Below, piece by piece: positions 15,511-21,555 of a stretch of 21,576 nucleotides of DNA. Location of the stretch: the NCBI GenBank assembly GCA_002782905.1, contig PFJA01000079.1, forward strand, positions 1 to 21,576, read 5' to 3'. The notes under the pieces are model-generated. The model was given only the letters and a program-made list of their open reading frames with translations, did not search any database and had not been told where the DNA came from. This DNA comes from Lysobacterales bacterium CG_4_10_14_3_um_filter_64_11 (GTDB lineage: Bacteria > Pseudomonadota > Gammaproteobacteria > Xanthomonadales > Xanthomonadaceae). A program made the translations under genes and the position numbers. Within the stretch, counting starts at the first letter, position 1. Every line of letters starts with the position of its first letter.

Positions 15511-16254
15511 TCAGTGGCGTTCATACAACAAATCCCATACCCCATGACCCAGGCGCAGGCCGCGCAGTTCAAAATGGGTCGCCGGCCGCCATGCTGGGCG
15601 AGCCACGCTGCCGCCGCGGCCGGCTTGGCTTTTCAGCTGCGGTTGGGCATCGAGCACGTCGCACATCTGCTGCGCGTAGTCGGCCCAATCGGTGGCCAGA
15701 TGCAGCAGCCCGCCGACGCGCAGGCGCGACACCAGCAGCGCGGCGAACGCCGGCTGGATCAAGCGGCGCTTGTGATGGCGTTTTTTGTGCCAGGGGTCGG
15801 GGAAAAAAATGCGCACTTCATCCAGCGCACCGGGCGCGATCTCATCGCGCAACACCTCCACCGCATCGTGGCAGTACACGCGGACATTGCCGATCCCCTG
15901 ATCGGCCAGCGCATTGAGCGCGCGGCCGACGCCGGGTCGGTGTACTTCGATGCCGATCAAGTCGCGTTCGGGCTGCGCTGCCGCGGCAAATGCCAACGAC
16001 TCGCCGTTGCCGAAACCGATTTCCAACACATGCTCGGCGCGGCGACCGAACAGTGCATCCAGATCGCGCGGCAGCGCCTGATAGGCCACGCCAAAGTGCG
16101 CCCAGTGTTGTTCGAAGGCACGTTGCTGGGCCGGGGTGAAGCGCCCCTGGCGCAGCACAAAGCTGCGCACCGGGCGGCGTTTACGGTTGCCGGCATCGGC
16201 AGCGGCATCGGCCGTTGCTGGCTCCGCATCGGAGCGGGTGGCGGCTGCGCGCAT
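15511..16254 (-). CDS. trmB: tRNA (guanine-N7)-methyltransferase TrmB
   Basis: TrmB makes m7G46 in the variable loop of tRNAs using S-adenosylmethionine. The 247-residue protein has a variable basic N-terminus (about 30 residues), then the SAM-binding EIGFGNGES, the acidic IGIEVHRPGVG end of strand 2, the FFPDPWHKKRHHKRRL signature, TDW, and the C-terminal THFELRGLRLGHGVWDLLY. The conserved T-x-(F/Y)-E-x-R-G region is intact. Its ATG overlaps the thiG stop by one base (TGATG in the reading direction), so it is translated from the thiG message. Nothing appears damaged. Confidence 0.95.
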   Translation of the reverse strand: MRAAATRSDAEPATADAAADAGNRKRRPVRSFVLRQGRFTPAQQRAFEQHWAHFGVAYQALPRDLDALFGRRAEHVLEIGFGNGESLAFAAAAQPERDLIGIEVHRPGVGRALNALADQGIGNVRVYCHDAVEVLRDEIAPGALDEVRIFFPDPWHKKRHHKRRLIQPAFAALLVSRLRVGGLLHLATDWADYAQQMCDVLDAQPQLKSQAGRGGSVARPAWRPATHFELRGLRLGHGVWDLLYERH

Positions 16255-17048
16255 CAGAAGAACAGCCCATCGAGCGGCGAGGACGCGCTGGCGTTGCGGC
16301 GGCGCGGGATGCGACCGGCCAGGAATGCCTCGCGCCCGGCCTGCACCGCCTTGCGCATGGCGCCGGCCATCGCTACCGGGTCGCGGGCGCCGGCAATTGC
16401 GGTGTTCATCAACACGCCATCACAGCCCAGCTCCATCGCGATGGCGGCATCCGAAGCGGTGCCGACACCGGCATCGACCAGCACCGGCACCTTGGCGTTG
16501 TCGATGATTTCCAGCAGGTTGTATTTGTTCTGGATGCCCAGCCCGGAGCCGATCGGCGCCGCCAGCGGCATGATCGCAACGCAGCCGATGGCTTCGAGTT
16601 CGCGCGCGATGATCGGGTCGTCCGAGGTGTACACCATCACCTGAAAACCATCGGCGATCAGCGTGCGTGCAGCAGCCAGCGTTTGCACCACATCGGGGAA
16701 CAGGGTTTTGCTGTCGCCGAGTACTTCGAGTTTCACCAGGCTGGCGCCATCGAGCAGCTCGCGTGCCAGTTGGCAGGTGCGTACCGCATCCGCGGCGTTG
16801 TAGCAGCCGGCGGTGTTGGGCAGCAGGGTGTAACGATCCGGCGGCAGTGCGTCGAGCAAGTTGGGTTGTGCCGGGTCCTGGCCGAGGTTCATGCGGCGCA
16901 CCGCGAAGGTGACGATTTGCGCACCGGCAGCGGCGCTGGCGCGCGCAGTTTCGTCCATATCCTTGAACTTGCCGGTGCCGGTCAGCAGCCGCGAATGATA
17001 GGTTTTGCCGGCGATCAGCAGCGGGTCGGAGCACGGGGGAGCATTCAT
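16254..17048 (-). CDS. thiG: Thiazole synthase ThiG
   Basis: ThiG builds the thiazole phosphate part of thiamine from deoxyxylulose 5-phosphate, an iminoacetate-type donor and sulfur carried by ThiS. The 264-residue TIM-barrel protein shows SRLLTGTGKFKD, FAVRRMN, LPNTAGCY, the Schiff-base Lys106 in LVKLEVLGD, MPLAAPIGSGLGI and the phosphate-binding VDAGVGTASDAAIAMELGCDGVLMNTAI. The start at 17048 has no strong ribosome binding site; the upstream side is filled by a dispersed repeat and then thiS. In many relatives thiS and thiG are directly adjacent, so this ~400-bp separation is unusual. Stop and trmB start overlap. Confidence 0.96.
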   Translation of the reverse strand: MNAPPCSDPLLIAGKTYHSRLLTGTGKFKDMDETARASAAAGAQIVTFAVRRMNLGQDPAQPNLLDALPPDRYTLLPNTAGCYNAADAVRTCQLARELLDGASLVKLEVLGDSKTLFPDVVQTLAAARTLIADGFQVMVYTSDDPIIARELEAIGCVAIMPLAAPIGSGLGIQNKYNLLEIIDNAKVPVLVDAGVGTASDAAIAMELGCDGVLMNTAIAGARDPVAMAGAMRKAVQAGREAFLAGRIPRRRNASASSPLDGLFF

Positions 17049-17187
17049 GGCGCGATTATCGCCGCTCAGCGCCAGCAGCGGTAGCCCGGTTTTTACTCAA
17101 TGCTCCAACTTGAGCCCTTCCACCGGTCATTGCAAGCCGCTCGTTCCGGTGTCTGGAACTGCACACGGAGCATGAACCCGACGGGCG

Positions 17188-17440
17188 GAGCGTAAAGCTT
17201 TTGATCCGCAAAGGACGTAAAAAACGCAAAGGTGAGCGCCAAGTGCATTCCGGTGTGGATGTCGCTTCCACCGCTACGTGGTGCCCCGGGTTTCGGCCCG
17301 CTGGGCCTCAACCCGGGCTACCACGGCACATTGCGACATGTCGGTGGGATGAAGCGGAAAAGCGGAGTTGCAGCGCATGGATGTGTGGTCGAGTGCGACC
17401 ATGCGCCGTAAAGCACGCCGAGCAACGCAGCCGAACCTGC
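17188..17440 (+). repeat. Dispersed ~252-bp repeat, copy B
   Basis: This is the second copy of the element at 8151-8402, in the same orientation, with similarity along the full length and clean loss of similarity at both ends (GAGCGTAAA at the left, GAACCTGC at the right). It keeps the perfect form of the CCCGGGTT hairpin. It sits between thiS and thiG and nearly touches the end of thiS. No terminal inverted repeats or target-site duplication were found by eye. Confidence 0.8.
17285..17317. repeat. CCCGGGTT-type nested hairpin (H3), inside dispersed repeat copy B
   Basis: CCCGGGTT (17285-17292) pairs with AACCCGGG (17310-17317), and GGCCC with GGGCC inside around a GCT triloop, with TC on both sides. 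It is the most regular member of the family. CTACCACGG follows directly. Confidence 0.75.
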
Positions 17441-17456
17441 TGAGAGCATTGGGTTT

Positions 17457-17657
17457 TTACCCTCCCCCTATCGCATGAACGATCTCGACCCGATCGCCGT
17501 CGTGCAGCAGATGGTGTGGATGGCGGCTGCGTGGGACGACTTCACGATTGACCTCCACCGCCACCCGGCGCTCGCCAAGGCCGATCTGGTCGAGCAGGGT
17601 ACTGATGCTGGTGCCATCGGGCACCGTGCTGGTTTCGCCATTGATCTGGATCTGCAT
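17457..17657 (-). CDS. thiS: Sulfur carrier protein ThiS
   Basis: ThiS is the small ubiquitin-like protein that carries sulfur as a C-terminal thiocarboxylate to ThiG. The 66-residue product starts MQIQINGE, has the beta-grasp pattern (VPDGTSISTLLDQIGL, RRVAVEVNREVV, LHDGDRVEIVHAI) and ends in Gly-Gly-Gly, the form needed for activation by a ThiF-type enzyme. ATG 17657 is chosen on length and because a TACAAT box on the minus strand lies just upstream; an ATG three codons earlier is possible. The open frame continues further upstream through the tRNA gene and is not real there. It is separated from thiG by the dispersed repeat. Confidence 0.92.
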   Translation of the reverse strand: MQIQINGETSTVPDGTSISTLLDQIGLGERRVAVEVNREVVPRSRHPHHLLHDGDRVEIVHAIGGG

Positions 17658-17664
17658 GGCAATC

Positions 17665-17670
17665 ATTGTA
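17665..17670 (-). promoter_or_regulatory. Candidate -10 box for thiS
   Basis: The minus strand reads TACAAT here, ending 7 bases before the thiS ATG. Initiation at the usual distance would fall at the start codon, and no Shine-Dalgarno sequence is present, so a leaderless message is possible. The -35 region (about 17687-17693) is a poor match and lies under the tRNA promoter. Confidence 0.35.
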
Positions 17671-17681
17671 CGGTGCCGGCG

Positions 17682-17711
17682 TTGCGACCGCGCCGTGTGC
17701 TGGCGCATAAT
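17682..17711 (+). promoter_or_regulatory. Candidate sigma-70 promoter of tRNA-Gly
   Basis: TTGCGA at 17682-17687 and CATAAT at 17706-17711 are spaced 18 bp apart, placing the start point a few bases before the mature tRNA 5' end at 17721. It is back to back with the thiS -10 box on the other strand, so the two promoters lie within about 50 bp. Confidence 0.5.
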
Positions 17712-17720
17712 TCGGTCATC

Positions 17721-17794
17721 GCGGGTGTAGCTCAATGGCAGAGCTGTTGCTTCCCAAGCAACTGACGAGGGTTCGATTCCCTTCACCCGCTCCA
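17721..17794 (+). tRNA. tRNA-Gly (anticodon CCC)
   Basis: The 74-base gene folds into a full cloverleaf. The acceptor stem is GCGGGTG with CACCCGC, the D stem GCTC with GAGC, the anticodon stem GTTGC with GCAAC around the loop TTCCCAA (anticodon CCC, reading GGG), and the T arm GAGGG-TTCGATT-CCCTT with one G-T pair. The variable loop is TGAC and the discriminator base is T, as in bacterial tRNA-Gly. The 3' CCA is encoded at 17792-17794. No clear terminator follows, so the transcript may run into rimB. Confidence 0.97.
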
Positions 17795-17897
17795 TGTCGA
17801 TAGCAAACGGGTTCCCGGTCGCGCGTGATGGGCGATGTGGGCGGCTGCCATCTGCGCGTTCCGCCGCGTCCGGCTTTGCGAGCCTTGCGATCTGCCG

Positions 17898-18347
17898 ATG
17901 AGCACAAAAAAGGTGTTGGGCTGGCGGGAATGGGTGTCGTTGCCGGCGTTTGGGCTGGCTTTCGTTCGCGCCAAGGTCGATACCGGTGCGCGCACCTCGG
18001 CGTTGCATGTCGATTGGCAGGAAGTGTTTCACCGCGATGGCCTGGAGTGGGTGCGTTTTGGCCTGCATCCTGCCGACCCGACCGCACCGGAAAACGCGGT
18101 TGAGGCGCCGGTGTTTGCACGCAGGCAGGTTACCGATTCCGGTGGACATGTTGGCGAGCGGGTGTTCATCCGCACCCGCATGGTGTTGGCTGGGCTCGCG
18201 TTTGAAACCGAAATCAATCTGACATCGCGCCGCGCGATGCTGTTTCCGATGTTGCTGGGCCGTAGTGCACTGGCCAACCGGTTTGTGGTCGACCCGGCCC
18301 TTTCTTTTGTGCTGGGCGAAGCGCCTGGTGAGGATTCAACGTCGTGA
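17898..18347 (+). CDS. RimB-like retropepsin-fold protease (ATP-dependent zinc protease family, PF05618)
   Basis: The 149-residue protein is of the family annotated as putative ATP-dependent zinc protease, which has a retropepsin-like fold. Next to rimK it is called RimB in Pseudomonas, where it works with RimK on ribosomal protein S6 tails. Visible are LGWREWVSLP, the aspartic-protease-like Asp28-Thr-Gly-Ala in AKVDTGARTSALH, and FETEINLTSRRAMLFPMLLGRSAL near the C-terminus. ATG 17898 is chosen because MSTKKVLGWREW is the typical beginning; upstream in-frame sequence lacks similarity. The stop overlaps the rimK GTG start (GTGA), so the two are coupled. No rimA-like gene is present. Confidence 0.85.
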   Translation: MSTKKVLGWREWVSLPAFGLAFVRAKVDTGARTSALHVDWQEVFHRDGLEWVRFGLHPADPTAPENAVEAPVFARRQVTDSGGHVGERVFIRTRMVLAGLAFETEINLTSRRAMLFPMLLGRSALANRFVVDPALSFVLGEAPGEDSTS

Positions 18348-19234
18348 AAATTGCCATCCTGTCGCGCAACAGCGCCTTGTATTCGACCCAACGCCTGCTG
18401 GAAGCGGCGCGCGATCGCGGCTATACCGCGCGCGTGCTCGATCCGCTGCGCTGTTACATGCGGATCGCGCCAGCCGGGTTCGAGCTGCATTACAAGGGCC
18501 GCGCGCTGACCGATATCGTGGCGGTTATCCCGCGCATCGGTGCCTCGATCACGTTTTACGGCACCGCCGTGTTGCGCCAGTTTGAAATGATGGGCGCGTA
18601 TACCGTGAACAGTTCCGACGCGATCCTGCGTTCGCGCGACAAGCTGCGTGCGCACCAGTTGCTGGCGCGCGAGGGCATCGGCCTGCCGACCACGGTGTTT
18701 GGTGACAACCCGGACGATACCGGCGATTTGCTGCACATGCTCGGGCCGGCACCGCACGTGATCAAGCTCAACGAAGGCACCCAGGGCAATGGCGTGATTC
18801 TGGCCGAAAGCCAGACCGCATCGCGCAGCGTCATCGAGGCGTTTCGCGGCCTGTATGCCAATTTTCTGGTGCAGGAGTTCATCGCTGAAGCCGAAGGCGC
18901 TGACCTGCGCTGTTTCGTGGTCGGCGGCAAGGTGGTGGCTGCCATGCGGCGCGCCGCCAAGCCCGGCGAGTTCCGCTCCAATCTGCATCGTGGTGGCACC
19001 GCCAGTGCCGTCAAGCTGAGTGCGCGCGAGCGCGCGCTGGCGGTGCGCGCGGCCAAGGTGATGGGGCTGGGGGTGGCGGGTGTCGACATGTTGCGCTCCA
19101 AACGCGGCCCGCTGGTGCTGGAAGTCAATTCCTCGCCCGGCCTGGAGGGGATCGAAGCTGCGAGCGGGGTTGACGTGGCCGCTGCCGTCATCGAGCACAT
19201 CGCGCGCAAAGCGGCCACGCACGCGGTGCCATGA
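18344..19234 (+). CDS. rimK: Ribosomal protein S6 glutamate ligase RimK
   Basis: RimK is an ATP-grasp ligase that adds glutamate residues to the C-terminus of ribosomal protein S6. The 296-residue protein aligns end to end with E. coli RimK: MKIAILSRN, DPLRCYM, HYKGRALTDIVAVIPRIG, FYGTAVLRQFEMMG, RDKLRAHQLLAREGI, then the ATP-grasp parts IKLNEGTQGNGVILAE, LVQEFIAEAEGADLRCFVVG, GEFRSNLHRGG, and the metal-binding LEVNSSPGLEGIE. The start is GTG within the GTGA overlap with rimB; GAGGA lies 9 bases upstream. The substrate cannot be fixed from sequence alone, because related ligases act on other peptides or cofactors. Confidence 0.93.
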   Translation: MKIAILSRNSALYSTQRLLEAARDRGYTARVLDPLRCYMRIAPAGFELHYKGRALTDIVAVIPRIGASITFYGTAVLRQFEMMGAYTVNSSDAILRSRDKLRAHQLLAREGIGLPTTVFGDNPDDTGDLLHMLGPAPHVIKLNEGTQGNGVILAESQTASRSVIEAFRGLYANFLVQEFIAEAEGADLRCFVVGGKVVAAMRRAAKPGEFRSNLHRGGTASAVKLSARERALAVRAAKVMGLGVAGVDMLRSKRGPLVLEVNSSPGLEGIEAASGVDVAAAVIEHIARKAATHAVP

Positions 19235-19335
19235 GCGCGGCCGTGGCGGGCGATGCGTGGCGGCGCGTGCGGCGTAAAAGCCCGACAGGCTGTCGCGTAC
19301 ACCACCATCGCCGTGCGTGGCGGCGGGCGGCCCGC

Positions 19336-19341
19336 TACAAT
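19336..19341 (+). promoter_or_regulatory. Candidate -10 box for the acyl-CoA dehydrogenase gene
   Basis: TACAAT at 19336-19341 lies 32 bases before the ATG at 19374, in the 139-bp gap after rimK. The -35 area is not a good match. The leader has no evident Shine-Dalgarno sequence. Confidence 0.35.
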
Positions 19342-19373
19342 ACGCGGCTCCCCCCAACGCGTGCGCATTCGCC

Positions 19374-20537
19374 ATGGCCCTCGATCCGACCGACCTGTTC
19401 GACATCCGTTCCCTGCTCAGCGATGAGGAGCGCGCGGTACAGGACAGCGTGGCGCGCTTCACCAACGAGCGGGTGTTGCCGATCATCGGCGATTGCTTCG
19501 AGCAGGGCCGCTTTCCGCGCGAGCTGATACCAGAAATCGCCAGCATGGGCCTGCTCGGTTCATCGCTGCCGGAGAAATACGGTTGCGCCGGGCTCAACGG
19601 CGTCAGCTACGGCCTGATCTGCCAGGAACTCGAACGCGGCGATTCCGGCATCCGCAGCTTCGTCTCGGTGCAAAGCTCGCTGTGCATGTACCCGATCTTT
19701 GCTTATGGCAACGAGCAACAGCGCCAGCACTACCTGCCGGCGATGGCGCGCGGCGAGATCATCGGTTGCTTCGGCCTCACCGAACCGCACGGTGGCTCCG
19801 ACCCGGCCAACATGAAGACCCACGCCAAACGCGACGGCGGCGACTGGGTGATCAACGGCGCCAAGATGTGGATCACCAACGGCAACGTGGCGCAGATCGC
19901 GATCGTCTGGGCGCAGACCGAAGACGGCATCCAGGGCTTCATCGTGCCTACCGACACGCCCGGCTTCACCGCCCAGGAAATCAAGAAGAAGATGAGCCTG
20001 CGCGCCTCGGTGACCTCGGCGCTGTTCTTCGACAACGTGCGCGTATCCGATGCGCAGCGGCTGCCCAACGTGCGCGGCCTCAAGGGCCCGCTGGGCTGCC
20101 TTACCCAGGCTCGCTTCGGCATCACCTGGGGGCCGGTCGGCGCCGCCATCGCCTGTTTCAGCGAGGCCACCGAATACGCCAAGCAGCGGATCGTGTTCAA
20201 CCGTCCCATCGCTGCCAACCAGGCGGTGCAGCTCAAGTTGGCCGACATGGCGCGGCGCATTACGTTGGCCCAATTGCTGAGCCTGCAATTGGGGCGTCTC
20301 AAGGACGCCGGCACCATGCAGCCGACGCAGGTGAGCCTGGCCAAGTGGAACAACGTGCGCATGGCCATCGACATCGCCCGCGAAGCGCGCGATATCCTCG
20401 GCGGCGCCGGCATCACTACCGAGCACTGCCCGATCCGCCATGCGCTGAACCTCGAATCGGTAATCACCTACGAGGGCACCGAGACCGTGCATCAGCTCGT
20501 GGTTGGCCGCGAAGTCACCGGCATCAACGCGTTCTGA
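19374..20537 (+). CDS. gcdH: Glutaryl-CoA dehydrogenase GcdH
   Basis: GcdH oxidises and decarboxylates glutaryl-CoA to crotonyl-CoA in lysine and tryptophan breakdown. The 387-residue protein has the acyl-CoA dehydrogenase layout: an N-terminal helical domain with DSGIRSFVSVQSSL (the Arg that contacts the glutaryl carboxylate in this subfamily), FGLTEPHGGSDPANM and KMWITNG for FAD, FGITWGPVGAA, RIVFNRPIAANQAVQLKLADM, and the C-terminal ILGGAGITTEHCPIRHALNLESVITYEGT. Catalytic Glu367 lies in TYEGTE. RHAxNLExVxTYEGT and LGRLKD favour GcdH over short- or medium-chain enzymes. It stands alone; no lysine pathway genes adjoin. ATG 19374 gives the usual length. Confidence 0.9.
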   Translation: MALDPTDLFDIRSLLSDEERAVQDSVARFTNERVLPIIGDCFEQGRFPRELIPEIASMGLLGSSLPEKYGCAGLNGVSYGLICQELERGDSGIRSFVSVQSSLCMYPIFAYGNEQQRQHYLPAMARGEIIGCFGLTEPHGGSDPANMKTHAKRDGGDWVINGAKMWITNGNVAQIAIVWAQTEDGIQGFIVPTDTPGFTAQEIKKKMSLRASVTSALFFDNVRVSDAQRLPNVRGLKGPLGCLTQARFGITWGPVGAAIACFSEATEYAKQRIVFNRPIAANQAVQLKLADMARRITLAQLLSLQLGRLKDAGTMQPTQVSLAKWNNVRMAIDIAREARDILGGAGITTEHCPIRHALNLESVITYEGTETVHQLVVGREVTGINAF

Positions 20538-20563
20538 GTGACGACAAGGCCACGCGATTTTGC

Positions 20564-20587
20564 CCCTCCCTTGCTGGCACGGGAGGG
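20564..20587. terminator. Hairpin after gcdH
   Basis: CCCTCCC (20564-20570) pairs with GGGAGGG (20581-20587) around the ten bases TTGCTGGCAC. It lies 26 bases after the gcdH stop and may end its transcript, although no T run follows. CCCTCCC/GGGAGGG hairpins are also common dispersed repeats in this bacterial group, so it may be a repeat doing terminator duty. Confidence 0.45.
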
Positions 20588-20623
20588 TTGGGGAGGGTGA
20601 ATACTTGCGACGCAACATCTGTT

Positions 20624-20660
20624 GGATTGCCACGGCACTTCGCTTCTCGCAACCACAGCG
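20624..20660. repeat. Dispersed-repeat remnant of the GATTGCCACGG...CTCGCAA type
   Basis: GGATTGCCACGGCACTTCG followed by CTTCTCGCAACCAC resembles a short imperfect hairpin (TTGC with GCAA at the ends) found between genes in many proteobacterial genomes. Only one copy is in this window, so the call rests on memory of the pattern. Confidence 0.35.
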
Positions 20661-20690
20661 TATTCACGCCTTCCCCGAGCGCCTGCCACC

Positions 20691-21188
20691 ATGAAGCAGA
20701 AGCCGCCTGCGGATGACGCAGCAGCATTGCACACAACGCTCAGCGCCGCACTGTCAGCGTTGCAAATACACTGCCGCGAACCGTGGTGGCTGATCGGCAG
20801 CGCTGCTTTGCACGTCGCTGGTGTGCCGGACATCGCCGTGCACGATGTCGATGTGCTGGTATCCGATGGCGACGCTATGCGCCTGCTCGCGCAGTGGCAT
20901 GAGCGCATCGACAGCGCCTTTCAACCCGAACGCGGCGATCTGTTTCGCTCGCGCTTCGGTCGTGTCAGCGGCTTCGCGCTGCCGGTGGAGGTGATGGGAA
21001 ATCTGGAGTTGTTCCGCGCTGGCGGGTGGCAGGCCGTGCGCCCCACTGACCGCGAGATGGTTGAGTGGCAAGGGCTGTTGGTGGCGGTTCCGAGCCTTGG
21101 CGCGCAGTGCGCAATCCTCGAATCCTTCGGCCGGCCCAAGGACCTCGCCAAGGCGGAGCAGTTGTGGCGGTATTTGCGGCAGCGGTGA
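20691..21188 (+). CDS. Small nucleotidyltransferase-fold protein, function unknown
   Basis: The 165-residue protein has the core of the polymerase-beta-like nucleotidyltransferase superfamily: Gly36-Ser37 in WLIGSAALHVAG, then two acidic metal ligands in HDVDVLVSD (Asp52, Asp54), and a possible third acid in LPVEVMGN (Glu100). The C-terminal SLGAQCAILESFGRPKDLAKAEQLW with KDLAKAE is like that of AbiEii-type and related stand-alone nucleotidyltransferases. No cognate antitoxin-like gene adjoins, so a toxin role is not supported. ATG 20691 was chosen; an earlier in-frame start at 20622 would translate through a dispersed repeat. It ends 15 bases before the tandem array. Confidence 0.65.
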   Translation: MKQKPPADDAAALHTTLSAALSALQIHCREPWWLIGSAALHVAGVPDIAVHDVDVLVSDGDAMRLLAQWHERIDSAFQPERGDLFRSRFGRVSGFALPVEVMGNLELFRAGGWQAVRPTDREMVEWQGLLVAVPSLGAQCAILESFGRPKDLAKAEQLWRYLRQR

Positions 21189-21246
21189 TCGCTGCTCCGC
21201 CCAAACCCGGGACCCCGCGCCCGGTTACCGCGCCCGCACGCAAAAT

Positions 21247-21504
21247 CCCGGGTTACCGCCTGCGGCCTGACCCGGGCTACCACGGCGTGCGCAAACGGGC
21301 ACCGTGGCACGGCAAAAACCCCGGGGTCCCGCACCCGTTTACCGCGCCCGCACGCAAAATCCCGGGTTACGGCCTGCGGCCTAACCCGGGCTACCACGGC
21401 GTGCGCAAACGGGCACCGTGGCACGGCAAAAACCCCGGGGTCCCGCGCCCGTTTACCGCGCCCGCACGCAAAATCCCGGGTTACGGCCTGCGGCCTAACC
21501 CGGG
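21247..21504. repeat. CCCGGGTT-type nested hairpins (H4-H6), one in each 114-bp unit
   Basis: The hairpins lie at 21247-21276, 21361-21390 and 21475-21504. In the latter two, CCCGGGTTA pairs with TAACCCGGG over 9 bp, and GGCC pairs with GGCC around a TGC triloop with one bulged C. The first is degenerate (CCGCC for CGGCC and TGA for TAA). Confidence 0.7.
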
Positions 21505-21555
21505 CTACCAAGACGCGTGCAAACCGCTATCGCCGCACGCCTTAAACCCCGGTAG

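Larger units (their letters stand above)
17049..17456. other. Non-coding region between thiS and thiG
   Basis: This 408-bp gap contains copy B of the dispersed repeat (17188-17440). The about 140 bases between thiG and the repeat show no recognised motif, and only 16 bases lie between the repeat and the thiS stop. No gene is credible here; open frames on both strands are the counterparts of those across copy A. Confidence 0.6.

Noticed and set aside
14734..16644. Plus-strand frame of 636 codons
   Set aside because: It is antisense to the permease, trmB and thiG, which have clear family motifs; long antisense frames are common in high-G+C DNA. Its product is low-complexity and Arg/Ala-rich.
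19231..19527. Possible small gene overlapping the rimK stop by ATGA
   Set aside because: The frame runs deep into gcdH in another frame and the product is Arg-rich without family features; the ATGA looks fortuitous.
20691..21188. Nucleotidyltransferase as an abortive-infection toxin (AbiEii-like)
   Set aside because: The fold is similar, but no antitoxin-like partner lies on either side and the protein is much shorter than typical AbiEii.
20921..21511. Minus-strand frame of 196 codons with three 38-residue repeats, looking like a repeat protein
   Set aside because: It is the reading of the 114-bp tandem array, whose period is a multiple of three; the plus strand is equally open, the 5'-proximal part lies in the array and the rest is antisense to the nucleotidyltransferase gene.
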